64,000 nt of DNA. Source: Paragyromitra xinjiangensis (lineage: Eukaryota; Ascomycota; Pezizomycetes; Pezizales; Discinaceae). Location of the stretch: the NCBI GenBank assembly GCA_038503065.1, contig JBCAMK010000004.1, positions 385,001 through 449,000 on the forward strand, given 5' to 3'. Positions 35,932 through 48,476 of the stretch are shown here, one piece after another. Positions within the stretch are counted from its first letter, which is position 1; every line of letters begins with the position of its first letter. Position numbers and translations under genes: made by a program. The notes below the pieces were generated by a model that was given only the letters and a program-made list of their open reading frames with translations, ran no database searches and had not been told where the DNA came from.

Positions 35932-36766
35932 GCTATGAGTATTGCCTGGTTTGGCGAGAACGGCCGCAGATTCCAATTATTGATTGCCCTGGCAAGAACG
36001 GTTGCGGAGCCAAACTACTGATTGCTCTGGCGCGAAGTTAAGTAATGGGGGGGGGATGTGTGTATCAGACCCTCGATTCCCACAGCTCGCGGAATCAGCC
36101 TTGGTGATAGATAGCGCACGTACGCGCGTGCCTAGCAAGGGAGAAGGAGATGTAACATCGGAAGATAACGTTGAGCGATTCAGGTCTGTGCCGAGATTAC
36201 CGTTTGAGAGTGATTTGTATAACCGTGTTACTCTACATGTACTCGAGATGTATTCTCCCGTGCTGGGGCAGTGCAGTTATACGTAGATGTTTCCAATCAC
36301 CAACGACCGGAATAAATCAAACTCCACACCACATCGTCATCACAAGACTGCATTTGGATGAAGAGCGTAGAGAAAAAGTAAATAGCCAAAGCACTAAACG
36401 TTTGAAAGACACCCCCGCACGAAAAGAAAGCCACTTTTTCTCTTGATTTCACTAGTGACGAATGTGCTCAGTTGGTTTGTGAGGCTGTGGCCTTATCACG
36501 TTGTAGCACAATGTAACCCCACCATGTGTGTACTACCATTTCGTACTGGCCTGCAGGCTCCCTCGTAGATTCGCTGCCTTGTCCAACCCCAGTGTCTTTT
36601 CGATCCACAGACCGCTGATCACCGCGCACTTGTAATGTTTGTTAAGTAGCTAAAAGTCGTGCCCTTTCCGGTCCTCCAGACTTTGGTCTTCTCACAGCTT
36701 AGAAAACCCTCCAGGCACGACTCTTTCCATTTCCTCATATAGTTGACACTCATTGTGGTAGACACA
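35932..36766. other. Divergent intergenic region
   Basis: Shared upstream region between the minus-strand helical-domain gene and the plus-strand methionine-type permease. No gene recognised; a G8 run lies at about 36047. Confidence 0.5.
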
Positions 36767-39155
36767 ATGGAGAGGCAACCACCTTCCCCACAGATAGACG
36801 AGCAGAAACAACCAGCCTCTAGATGGGACACCGAACCACTTGACCCGGAAGAAAGACGCATTCTTATTGACGCAGATAATGACCCGACTGCCTTAATCAC
36901 GAGTACTGGTGTGGGCTCGAAATTGGGCATTTTTAGTACTTGCTGTATCATCGTCAATCGCATGATCGGTGAGTAAATTTCTGCGCTTTGCCTCATCACT
37001 TGAGCTCTGTTTCTTGGTTTCAAAAGTCTTCTTAAGGGTAAGCGACTAATAGATCGCAGGTACTGGTATCTACGGACTTCCTGCTACAGTGTTGACGGTA
37101 ACTATCCCAACTTTTCAATAGTCCTGTATGGAATGCTTGCAAGTTGTTTCGAGTTCACCTCATGGAACACCATGAGTTTCCTTTATTGCGAATTATATTT
37201 AGGTCACCGGGTTCTGTTCCTCGGCTGACCCCTCTAGGCAACCGGCAGTCCTGCAGGTACTTTGTTTCTATGGGCGGCAGGTTTTCTCATCAGCTGGGCG
37301 GGGCTGATGGTATATATCGAGTTTGGGCTATCGATACCTAGGTACCGAGACGAGGATGGGACGAAAAGGGCAGTACCAAGGTCTGGCGGCGAGAAAAATT
37401 ATGTGAGTACTCTAAGAGTCGATTCTCATACTGTTTCTAATTGCTTTGTTAGTTGGAATACGTGTACCGGTCCCCCCGGTACTTTGCAACGTGTGTCTAC
37501 GGGGTACTCTTCATAGTCTTAGGCAACACTGCAGGCAATGCAATCTCATTTGCGGAGTACGTGTTGCAAGCACACGGCGGGTATAATTTGACGAATCCGG
37601 ACGACAAAACCCAAGGACTTATCAAGGGGGTGGCCGTAGCCGCGATAACCGGCGCTTGTCTACTCCACGGTTCTTGGAGGGCCGGCGGCATTGTTGTAAA
37701 TAACATATTTGCCACCATAAAATTCGCGACTCTGTTGGTTCTTATTGTCGCCGGGTTCGCTTACATTTCGCAACACCAACCAACAGACAATCTTAAGCCT
37801 AAGGTAGCCTTCGAGTCTCATATCCAGGGAGGCTCTATGGGGAAGCTATACAATTATGCGCAATCATTACTACTGATAATGTTTTCGTACGGGGGGTTTG
37901 AGAATGCCAACTTTGTGAGTCAAAATGTGCCCCATTTCTTTCACCCAATAGCAACTAACATTTATTATTAGATTCTCAGCGAAATCGAGCAGCCGAAGAG
38001 GAATTTCCGTTTTGCGACTATGCTATCTTTAATTCTAGTTTCCATATTATATATGCTAGCAAACATTGTATACGTGAGTATATCTCTCTGTGCATGCGGA
38101 GTACTTTATGGTGCTGAAAAGATAAAAGCTTCTCGTTTTGCCTATGCAAGAAATGAAAGACCAAGGCACATTGCTAGGGTTAGGGTTCTTTGAAAAAGTA
38201 TGTAGCCCCATCCACAACAGAACAACCACCTATTTACAAAACCCTTAGATTTCCGGTGGAAACAGTACAGTTAAGAAAGCGGCCGCTGCTTTTATTTCCT
38301 TTTCGAGTTTCGGGAACATCGTGGTTGTGACGTTTGTTAGTTCAAGAGGTAAAGTGCTTGGTGCAGCTGTTACTGGACTCAAAAACTTACATTTCATCGC
38401 AATAGTCAAACAAGAAATCGCTAAGGAGGGGATCCTCCCTTGGTCGCGATTTTTTGCAAGCGAGTTCCAGACACCTTTTAGCTGGTTCAGGAACGGGCTG
38501 CGGGGGTCTAGTATAGTTTCCCCCGGCGAACTAGAAAGCACCCCGATTCCGGCCCTTGCACTTCACTGGTTGTTTTCTACTATTCTTGTCGTCTCTCCGA
38601 AGGTTGGTGATGCCTACCTAACTCTTTTGTTGCTGCATTCATATGCACTTCATATCTGGGTTGGGTTCTTCTTGGGCGCAGGCCTACTCTACCTCTATTT
38701 GAAACCTGGATCAACATGGAAAAGCAAATCAGGATATATGCCATTCGGCGGTTGGATTTGGGCGGCTATCTTTGCGCTAGCAAATCTTCTACTAATCATC
38801 GTACCATGGATCCCACCACATCCTGCCGAGCAGTTCAAGCTAATCCTCCCGCACACCGAATACTACACCTATCCTACGGTGGCTGTGAGCCTTATTGCTT
38901 TTGGTGTTATTTATTGGGTCGCTTTTGCGAAGATCTATCCGCGGATCCATCACAGGGAACTCACTGTTAACAGGGTGCCAATAGTGAGAGATGGGGTGCA
39001 GATCCACGAGGCTGTGTTTTTTAACTGGGTGAGTACCTATTGATCTTTCCCTAATGGGCGGTAGTTCTAACCGATACTAGGTGATACCTCGTTCAGAGGA
39101 AGAAGAAAATAACGGGGATGAGGCAGTGAGAGCTGGAGATCAAGCGGACCGCTGA
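36767..39155 (+). CDS. Methionine-type permease (LAT/MUP1-like amino-acid transporter)
   Basis: Plasma-membrane amino-acid uptake. Nine exons join in phase: 36767-36968, 37060-37097, 37203-37215, 37257-37402, 37453-37914, 37972-38073, 38129-38197, 38249-39028, 39081-39155; 1887 nt, 628 residues. Helix 1 carries NRMIGTGIYGLPATVL, the unwound GTGI/GSGI substrate motif; helix 3 region has SWAGLMVYIEFGLSIPR; the loop SEIEQPKRNF and FSSFGNIVVVTFVSSR match the family. About twelve hydrophobic segments follow. The third exon is only 13 nt and was placed by phase plus alignment of VTGF with the conserved TG of the family, so it needs transcript support. The tail is short and acidic. Substrate is by family resemblance. 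Confidence 0.87.
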
Positions 39156-40064
39156 TCAACCAGAACGTTGGAAATTTAGACGACACCCTTATGAAATGGA
39201 TTCATGTTAGGAACGAACCTGGTGATTTGTAAATACATATCTTCGAAACGGATGGGAGTGACGCATTAGGTTGGTCTATTCTTGTGGGTTTGGCCGCAGC
39301 TGGTACGCATGCAGTTCTTATGTATATAAATATTTTATATTTGGTAGCCTTTTCCTTTGGGGTAGCTTTAGGCTTTTTTTGGTGTGTAAAGCCCTCTTTC
39401 AAGATAAGAGAATAAAAATCATTGGATACGGTATACCCAGAATTAGTACCGCATCTGCCATTCGTGGTTAAATATATAGCTAGTAGCACGACAAGCCATC
39501 AATGCTAGGATTCAAAGATAACAGTTTCATCCACCAACCACAAAATTAGTAAATCTATAAAGTGATCACCTATATTGCCAAGCAATCTTCCGATACTTCT
39601 TACTCTTCTAGAACTGTTTAGTCATCCGCGCGAGACTCCATTGTAACCCCTACCATGTATCTAAGCAAATAGCCGGACAGGCATCGTGAGAGAAACCACT
39701 AAGGTTATTTGGAAATTCTCCGAGGTTAAGTGTTATTCCTTGAAGCTGAAAGGATAATATAATCGACGCATATAGCTCGGTGTTAGAACATCATTGAGCT
39801 AGAGAGCTCGTGAAACTTGTGATATATAACGTCACCGAATCATGAAAATTCAGCAAAATTACCTCTTCACCTCTCATTCTTCAAAATATTCCCCTCTCTT
39901 GGCTATGGCATCGATCCAACCCCTGCATGAGCTTTATTCTAGCGCAACCATCGGTAATGACTTAGACCGAGATCTCGGCCTATCGGCTAAATATCATCAA
40001 ACCCCGCCGTTTTATCAAGAATTGGTGCCCGTAGAAACAAGAAGAAGACATTGAAATACAGCGA
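39156..40064. other. Intergenic region with a possible upstream ORF
   Basis: A 70-codon frame at 39842-40054 ends 10 bases before the reductase start codon at 40065. It may be an upstream ORF in the leader of that gene. No other gene-like feature. Confidence 0.45.
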
Positions 40065-41327
40065 ATGATTGCTTCATCCACCATCTATCGCGCCTTGCGT
40101 TCCTCACTTTCTTCTCCACTAAGAATCTATTCTTCGCCAAAAGCTTCGATTCTTCGAAACCAAACAAGTGCCTTTGCGACTACAACCATGTCACTCGGGA
40201 AAACATACACTCTAAACACTGGGGCCAAGATCCCCGCAGTTGGTCTAGGAACTTGGCTTTCAAAACCCAATGAGGTCGAACAAGCTGTTGAAACGGCTTT
40301 GAAGATCGGATATCGCCATATGTAGGTCATGAGAAGAGCATATCATATATCTAAAATCCCTAACTCTTTATAGTGATGCCGCTGCTATTTACAACAATGA
40401 GGAGGAAGTTGGCCGAGGGATCAAGAGGTCTGGTGTCCCGCGATCTGAGATTTTCCTAACTAGCAAGCTATGGAATCACAAGCGTGCACCCGAAGACGTT
40501 GAGAGCGCTCTTGACAAGACGTTGAAAGAGCTTCAGACAGATTACTTAGATCTTTATCTGGTAATTTAGCCAGATACTCCGCTATATGTACAAAGCTAAT
40601 TAAAGGTTTAGGTCCACTGGCCAATTGTCTTCAAGCCTGGCAATGAACAATTCCCGCACACGGAAACTGGCGAGTTCGCGCTTGCCGACATCCCGATTGC
40701 TGACACCTGGGCGGCTATGGAAAAACTCCTCGACACCGGTAAAGTTAGGGCCATTGGTGTCTCCAACTTCAATATACGCCGCCTAGAGGCCCTTCTCAAG
40801 ACTGCTAAAGTCGTCCCTGCAGTCAACCAAATCGAGGCGCATCCATTCCTGCAGCAGCCAGAGTTAAAGGATTATCTCGACCAGAAAGGAATCCATATTA
40901 CTGCCTACAGCCCTCTAGGAAACAACATTTACGGGAAAGCGAGAGTCATTGATGACGATGCCGTTAAACAGATTGCGAAGGAGACTGGGAAAGATACTGC
41001 GCAAGTTTTGATTGCTTGGGCCGTGAAGCGAGGGACTAGCGTCGTTCCCAAGAGTGTCACAAAGTCACGTATTGAATCGAACTTCCAACGTTCGTGCTCC
41101 TTATTCTGAAGTGGTGGGTAAAACTAGGGGAAACGTACTGACATCCATGTGCTATACTAGAGTTTGAACTTTCCGATGAGGCGTTTCAAAAACTCCAGAA
41201 ACTAGATAAAAACCAGCGCTACAACGATCCTGTCGAATGGGGCTTCGATATGTTTGACGAGCATGATGAAGCCTACGTCAAGGCAGCTGCTAAGAAGTGG
41301 GTTGACGAAAACTGGAAAAAGGAATGA
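40065..41327 (+). CDS. Aldo/keto reductase with mitochondrial presequence
   Basis: NADPH-dependent reduction of aldehydes or sugars. Exons 40065-40321, 40374-40560, 40612-41089 and 41161-41327 join in phase to 1089 nt, 362 residues. The first ~40 residues ([18 protein letters not shown]) are basic and Ser-rich without acidic residues, typical of mitochondrial import; a second ATG at codon 42 ([12 protein letters not shown]) would give the usual ~320-residue cytosolic enzyme, so dual targeting is possible. Catalytic tetrad is present: Asp and Tyr in DAAAIYNNE, Lys in LTSKLWN, His in VHWP. The cofactor-binding [13 protein letters not shown] is near the C-terminus. Closest in style to glycerol/xylose-type reductases; substrate unknown. 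Confidence 0.92.
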
Positions 41328-41583
41328 ATGTATCGTTAGAAGCATAACATGCTCAACCACCAATAGTCTTTGATTCAAGTTATCAATTACAATGATCAAA
41401 CGGGCAGTGCTTCTAGGCCATGTGATTATATCACTTGTTCAAAGATCAAGGTTTAGATTAAAATGTGAACCGATGAAGAGTTCGTTACTAAATATAACTT
41501 CTGGATCCAATTCGATTCCGATCTTGTCCCTGACTAGGATGGGTCGGGCATTTGGGTATCCAACCTGTAAACTCGAGTGACCG

Positions 41584-41656
41584 CGCATGTTGTATGCGTG
41601 GCTTCTCTCGGCTTAATGCCGAGAACGTCACCCACTGGTACCCCACTGAAAGTGGG
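41584..41656. other. Cluster of three short perfect hairpins
   Basis: CGCAT-gttgt-ATGCG (41584-41598), TCTCGGC-ttaat-GCCGAGA (41606-41624) and CCCACT-gaa-AGTGGG (41642-41656) follow one another within 73 bases. Could be a structured RNA or chance; no known RNA family was recognised. Confidence 0.4.
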
Positions 41657-41992
41657 TTCACCGGTCATTCCCTCACATATGCGCTTTTTCCCGCCTCCGC
41701 AGCTCGGTAACGCAGCGGAACGTTCCATCTGATGCCAGGGGCTGAGATATCGAATTGTCGGCTCTACAAGTCGACCCTAAGGTGGAGCTGGAAGTGACAA
41801 GCTCCACCTGAATTTAATAGAAATCAATTGTGAGTTAGAAAAGGAATCTCGTCGAACCCTAAATGAAACTAGCCTCACCCCCAACCCTTGAAAACTCGGC
41901 ATAGCCCAGTTTCGTCGCATAGCCAAGAGTGACTCGACTTTGTCATGTGTCGGTATTTAATAGGACTTTTAATCATCAAGTATCGGGTGCAC

Positions 41993-42057
41993 TCGATTCG
42001 GCAAACAAGGCTTCAGTTGCAACATGCAATTGGCAGCCTTGTTTGTCGGTAAATCGG
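41993..42057. repeat. Imperfect long inverted repeat (hairpin)
   Basis: CAAACAAGGCT (42002-42012) pairs exactly with AGCCTTGTTTG (42035-42045); inside, TTGC pairs with GCAA; outside, GATTCGG pairs loosely with TCGGTAAATC. About 33 of 65 bases are paired. May be a relic of a small foldback element. Confidence 0.65.
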
Positions 42058-44710
42058 AAGCCTCGCTTTCTTGGGGCGGAGCCTGATATTCTTCGCAGTA
42101 TTTGGGAGTACAAATCGTTGAGACAATAGCCGGGGACGGTCATCTCACATCTCATTTAGCTTTAGACTTGATTAAGTTTGTTTTCTCAATCCGCCATTAT
42201 TCCTATTGCTTCCAACGCTCTACGCGCCGATTCTAACCATATCCCTATCTGTCGGCACATATACGGTATGATACAAACGAGGCTACCTTACCCGATATCT
42301 CTTTAGTTGTCATTTCTCCTAGGATATTTTGTAACAGGATTCATCCTGGTGCTAATAGGGTGATAACGAAGAGACGCGCCCTGTCGTCTGCATGTATATG
42401 CTCCATCTATCCTTTCCCCCAAGCATATTATCATCTATCAATACGCACCTATCTATCGTAGAATTGATTCGCCAGTTGGTGCCCTGTTTCAGATTTGACT
42501 TCCAGATCATAAGGATTCTGAATAGGAACCATATCATATCGCCGTCTATCGAGATCTCCCGGCCTTACTCACGAATGTTGTGCCCGGGAATAAGTATTGC
42601 GGGTGTTCAAAAGTTATCTATAATTCCTGAATGGAAGGGGAAGCATGTTGATTCATGGTCTTTGTCACGATTGATTATATTTTGACGGAGCCTGAAGCAG
42701 TAGTATACCCAGCGCCTAAGTAAGGGTTGTTGACACTACATGTATTTGTTGCAGGAACTTGGTCTTTTATTAGCGGGCTTAGTAGCTCTGGTGACATAAC
42801 TGCATCCGTCTGCCCTGATTGGTAGATCGCATCGAATTGTGAAGGCTTGTATAGATACTGGAGGACTGCTCTCAGCCATAGTGGAAAACCCCGTATGTTA
42901 CTTATCTTTGCTATAATTCTTCCGCGGTTTCTCGAAGCTATTAACCTGGGGCTTGAGTGGTCGCCGACGCCTAATTAAATGTCGGGATATCGATGGGGGC
43001 ACCCCCAACCTCAGCAGAAGTGCAAAACCTTTACGCTTTCAGAGCACTAGTTTGAGACATCTAAAATCTCTGTATTTGATGGCCAAGTCCTTATAGGCCA
43101 AGATTATATCGTAATCATAAATTAACTGCCTGGAGATACAAGCCAGATGTAACCTACATGTAATGTATGTACCTGTTAAACGAAAAAATTACTTTTCTGC
43201 CTAATGTCACTGATAGAAACCTTTTTGCCTGCTAAGCGAGAACGGGCTTCGAACAGAATACCTATATTAAAGTAGCAACTAGACGGACGGGGACCATCCA
43301 CCGTCAGATTTGAAATGGGGGAACCCATGGAGGCTTGAGTGCCCCATTAATATAGACGCCACCTAATACTGCCCACTCAAGTTTTGAGTGAAGAACCTAG
43401 AAAGATTTTGTGAGGCTTTGAAACTGACCCTTCGGCGCGCTGTAGGTGATCATAGCCTTGGCTCTTCAAGTCTTAACCGATAGTGCTAGGGTGAGGAGCA
43501 ACCTCGTATTGTAGAAGGAAATTTTGCGGTTGATATGAAGTCCGAGTTTCATAACAACGTATTTAGGCCAAGGAATCGCATATACCTTGCATTTGAAGCT
43601 TGGATGAACCTGAATTTCATTGGCGGCGATTTTGGACCCATCGGTCAGTCCTCCGCCCTTTGTACTATAGGTTAGGCTCAGGCTGTGAAGACAGGGGATT
43701 TAGAGCCAGGCTTATTATTACCACGAGCTGCAACCAATCTCATTTTGTTCGTAGCTATACAAAAATAAGGCCCTGCTCGTTAAGGTACTGTCAGCATAGG
43801 TACCATGATTCCCGAACGTTGCCGGGAAAGGATGATCGTGTAACTAGGGGACCAACTTTGCTTTCGTGTTAGGAGGCAAATTTGATCTAGCTTTGCCCCG
43901 ATTGAGCGAAATAAGGAGGAATCCTTGAAGAGACTTCACTTAAAATAATAAAGCAGTAAGCTTGATTTTGCCGCAAGACATAGCGTTCCACATGAACTAG
44001 TGACATTGCCTAGCAAGAGTCACACTTGAGAATGACTCTAGGTGGATACGATACCAGAAATCTCGGAGGGTGTGTACCCAACGCTATCTTACCTGTTCCT
44101 AGGCCGGTGGCCTCATAATGTAAGGGGTATTAGTTGTGAAATACATGAGAACTAGGATAACAAGGCTCCGGAATTGTTAATTTATTGGTGTGTACACTAC
44201 CAAGCCTCTGGACATGCAAATCTTCGAGTATACGTAGTGTCGCGGCATTAATGACTTTCTATGTAATACCCAGCCCCTTTCTTAGTTCATGGGTACTAAG
44301 TAATTTTAAGATTTAAATTCTTCAATTCTTAGCTGCAGAAAACTATTTAGCCTTACTTATTAGCTACGCATATCTATGTAAAATTTCTATTCTAGGTAGG
44401 ATTTGGACAGACCGAAGGGATAATCTCGAGTATATCGTAGAGATCGCTTGACAGTTTGCTAGAGGCGAAAGCCTCTGTGTGTATACCAATAGAAAGGGCT
44501 CCACCAAACGGCTAGCCAGTCTCCCAGAATAGTTCTGCATGGCTATAGCCCGAATACCCGCTAAATAAACAAGAGCCTATGAAACAGCTGAAACAGTGGA
44601 GGCACGTAGGGAAGCCTGTATTAGGAAGCCGAATACTAGTAGTACTTCCAACATAGGCCTTAATGTACACACGAGTGATATACTGTGCTAAAGTATGAGG
44701 TTGACGTGTT
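42058..44710. other. Non-coding stretch
   Basis: No gene recognised on either strand. About 44480-44600 is a diverged relative of 25960-26080. Confidence 0.5.
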
Positions 44711-44757
44711 GATTGATTGATTTGATTGATTGATTTGATTGATTGATTTGATTGATA
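44711..44757. repeat. TTGATTGATTGAT-type tandem repeat
   Basis: Repeats of TGATT with a 13-base super-period (ttgattgattgat). The sequence just after it, TACACGCATCCA, also follows a (TTGA)n run near 58614-58646, so the two may share ancestry. Confidence 0.85.
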
Positions 44758-44950
44758 CTTCGTACACGCATCCAGTCCTTAGGCTATGACGGCACACCTA
44801 ATCTAAATCCATAACATAAAAAATAAATAAAATAACATAAATCCATAACATCAACCACAAAACATAAAATAAACCCAAATATCATAGGTTGACGTGTTAG
44901 GTAACGAGTAGACACAGATTTTAGCCCTTGTCTTCGTGTTTCTGTTACTA

Positions 44951-45407
44951 CAGCGAAATCGCCCTATAAGGGATCGGTATATAAGGGTATTCGGCTTATA
45001 AGGATATGGGTGACAGCTTGGTGGTATTTTTGTATGGGGAAATAAGAATATCACTATGTAAGAATATCCTTAGGATCTCTATTTTTTATTATTAGCATAT
45101 CCTTATAGAGAGGTCAGGGTCAGGGTTAAATTAACTAGAACAAGAAGAGATGTAGAAGCGAAAAGGATTACAGGTATGGGGAGCCAAGGGCAAAAAAAGA
45201 TCACAATGTACTTTAGAAGTAGGCAATAGGTTTAGCATAGTGCAAGACAGCAGTTCAGCGCGCGCTGTCTGCAAACATACAGGGGATAATTGATTGTAAC
45301 GACATTTTCGCGATCATGGAAAATCACTCGGTTTTTCTATAAGAATATCCTCTCTATAAGGATATGGGACTGCTCCAAAAACATATCCTTATAAGGCGAT
45401 TTCGCTG
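44951..45407. mobile_element. 457-bp pogo-like MITE with CAGCGAAATCGCC termini
   Basis: Left end CAGCGAAATCGCCCTATAAG and right end TTATAAGGCGATTTCGCTG are inverted repeats; TA duplication on both sides (44949-44950, 45408-45409). Subterminal TATCCTTATA-type boxes recur on both arms. No transposase frame. Terminal CAG plus TA target fits the pogo/Fot1 branch of Tc1/mariner. Confidence 0.87.
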
Positions 45408-45822
45408 TAGAAGCATATTTATGCTGTCTTGGTGACAAAGCGCTTCCATGATGGTCGCAGCGTCCATATATACTAAAATTTATCTCGTGAACGTGGGAAA
45501 AGGTTGCAAGAGATTGCTTAGTGAATCGATTATCGGAACGATTGTCTTTAAAGTAAATAGTGCCACATTTTGGTATTTCAAGACCCGCATGAGGCTGGGG
45601 GGAACTCTGTAAGTTTCATTTTACTATCTCCAAAATTTGGCTATTTGTGTCTGGGTAAAGTGTTGTCCCTAAGCAGCTAACCCTCATATATTCATCCAAC
45701 GTACTAGGTCGATTCCTTTGGGTCATGCTCAATTGTGACTCCAAACAGAAGAACTTACGGAAATCCTAGTACACACGTATTTAGTTCCGTAGTACGTGAC
45801 AGCAGTCATTATATCAATATCT

Positions 45823-48080
45823 TTAACTACCTTCCCAGCTTTGTCCCAACCAATCTGACACCCCATAACTCATTGTAGCACACCATGGCATATCCTTCTC
45901 TTCATATGCCTTGATAGGTAAGTCGTAGGCCATCCTCAACCCTACCAGTTTCCCAAATTCCACCCCCTGCGCATCTGGTGTATCCGTCTTAAAAACCGGC
46001 ACCATCTTTACATTTTCTTCCTTGGAGTCCTTGAAGAGTTCGGGATATACCAGTACCCCAGCTTCATAACTACAGATCCTAACCTCACCCTTTCTTGCCT
46101 CCATCGGTCTCCCCGAGGGATTTCCAAAATTGCTCCCCCATGCTTGAGTAGAAAGATTTGCTGAGGTTAGCATGGCCCAGTCAATCTTTGTGCATGCTTC
46201 ATCCGCAAAGCGAATATAAGTCTTGATATGTGGTGCTGCTCGAGAACGACCGGATAAAAGTTCCGGCACGACTGACGGTGATGACTGATTCGAAGCCGCC
46301 GGTGATAAAGAAGAGCTCCAGTGACACAAAAAAGGTCGCAAATAGTTAAGCTGTCTTTGTTGCATCTCAGATTGAATTTTGGTATGGATTGCTGTGCCAG
46401 AGTTGTAACCATTCAGTGAATTGCGCACCTCCTCGGCTGTTGGAAAAATGATTGAAAGCTTTGGCTTTAGCGGCCTGGTAATGAGTGGCGAACCTAGATC
46501 ACTTCTAGACACCGAGAGTGCTTCGTAAAGAACTGGAGAAAGCCAAGTATTCGTTTGCCCTAAAGTTGCAATCGAGGATATCTGCACTACGATCCTCCCT
46601 GGGTTGTTTTCTTCCTGGTCTGGCGAACTACTGCTTAGCTGGATATTGCTCATGACTCTTTTCAGCGCCATCCAGCCCCACATTTCACCTTTACCTCTTC
46701 TATCTACTTGAAATCTTCCTGGGACACTGCCGATAAACACCGCTTTAACCTCGTCGAAAGAGTATTTTTTTAGCCTCTGGGTCAAACCACCGGTACGGCT
46801 TTTGCCGTAATTTTCGAAATATGCCAATAAATCATCCTTAAAGGTATTTCCTACCTCCCGGCTGATGGTTTTGGTGGCAGTTCTGGATAACTTATCCTGA
46901 ACCTAAATTAAAGGTAGAAGTGGAGAACGCCATACTGCTTGGGTCATATTCGTCCAATCAAATGCGATCATATTGGAGGTGTGTATAATAACCCTATTTA
47001 ACGATGACAGTTAGTTCTATATCGATGCCCCATGTCGGCCTCATCCATGGCTCCTAGGCTATGTTGAGAATTGAGCACCTACTGTGCGAAATCGTCATGT
47101 CTGAATAATACAATCATTTTGGAGTGATGGGTTCCGAAGGGTTCAGGCATATAGGCGCAGATAATTTTTGTATTTGGATAACGTTTGCTTTGCTCCTGGT
47201 GCATTCATTAGTCGATTAAAACCAATATTTATGTGTTCGACTGACGAACCTCAATCCCGATCCTATTATTATCTTCTTTCCTCCAGCTCCCATGCACAAT
47301 TTTGACATCTATGCTGTGTCGTACGTCCGGATCAAATTGACTCCTAAGACACAAAGTCATTATCAGCTACAAATCTCCCATCCAAGCGACTATCCAAGCT
47401 TTACTACAAAGTGGAGGCGAATTGTGCAAGAACAATTAGTCAAAATACAGCTATGCCTTTGTCCCTAGCCATCTAAGTGAGTAGGAATACAATAAATTTC
47501 GATGGAGATGCAAATCTAGTACTAGAATTTAGGCAAACTAGATTGTGCGTTCTTACATCACCCAATCCAAGTCCACGAGAAAATTGAAAATCCATGCTTC
47601 CTTAATCATAACATCCCCCAATATATCTTTTGCCCCAATAGTATCCGCATTTTCCGAAGCCGGTAGGTCTCTTATAGAGGTGAGTTGAAAAGGGGATGAC
47701 AAAACTTTTGCGGGAGATTTCCCAGGCGAAGAAAGCCTCAATCCTGGTTGCCCCTGTTTAGACCATGGATTGGTTCGAGATATGGGTGTTTTAAAATGAT
47801 CTCCTGTAAGATTAATGAAGTCAGAAGGACCAATTGGTTGGGGTTTTCTCTTTCCCTCGGATCCAATGCTGATGGCAAAGCGTGGCTCAGTGGAGCCAAA
47901 TTTCCTAGTTATACTCGTTAAGGCCGAGTAGGCCACAGCAGAGGAGCCTCCCCTTTGGAGAGGAGGAGGAGAGATCTCTCGACTAAGGGATATAAGAGTA
48001 CTCGTATGTACGGGATCAGTTGTTCGTTGGCGTTTTGGTGGTGGTTCTGGGTAGTCTGCGCTGCTTTTACCTGGAGACAT
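45823..48080 (-). CDS. TDP1: Tyrosyl-DNA phosphodiesterase 1, with one internal in-frame stop codon
   Basis: Nuclear repair enzyme that removes topoisomerase I peptides and other adducts from DNA 3' ends. Exons 48080-47557, 47343-47250, 47195-47083 and 46993-45823 join in phase to 634 codons. N-terminal disordered region, then [20 protein letters not shown] and [14 protein letters not shown] [13 protein letters not shown]. First HKN motif: [12 protein letters not shown] with Asn in [12 protein letters not shown]; second: PHIKTY with Asn in [14 protein letters not shown]-terminal [22 protein letters not shown] at 46905-46903 interrupts the frame between RSPLLPLI and VQDKLSR; the frame then stays open for ~360 codons. 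A 33-nt GT-AG intron could remove it but would delete the conserved VWRSPLLP. Either a recent nonsense change or an unusual intron. Confidence 0.88.
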
Positions 48081-48476
48081 GGTTTTAGTTGATCTGGTCT
48101 AGAGAGTTCTTTAGATGGAGGTGAGATTCTTTGAGGTAGCTGAGCTGAATGACGAAATTTATGGATGGCGTCATGTAGGCACTCACGCGACGCGTCTAGG
48201 AGCCCAGTCCCATGAAAACAGCCTTGTATAAAATTCCTATTATTCTCCGAAATAATTGCCTTAGGAGACTCGATAGTTACCGAAATGAATATTTCAAAGT
48301 AGTCTTGTTAAAATTATTCATTTTGTAATATTGATTGCCTAAGCTCCCTCAAAAATTCCAAACGCCATATTCACATATAAAAAAGTCTATCCAGATCCCA
48401 TCGAAATTAGAATTGCAACGCTAAAAAGGAAAAAGAGGAAAACATGATCACAACCCGAGCTAACGGCTCAAATATT
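48081..48476. other. Intergenic region between NLR copy 1 and TDP1
   Basis: Holds the likely TDP1 promoter (both genes on the minus strand). I see no remnant of ankyrin or SPRY sequence here that would extend NLR copy 1. Confidence 0.5.

Noticed and set aside
41580..41760. Possible tRNA or self-cleaving ribozyme
   Set aside because: Hairpins are present but no cloverleaf, no A/B boxes in place and no hammerhead or twister core was found.
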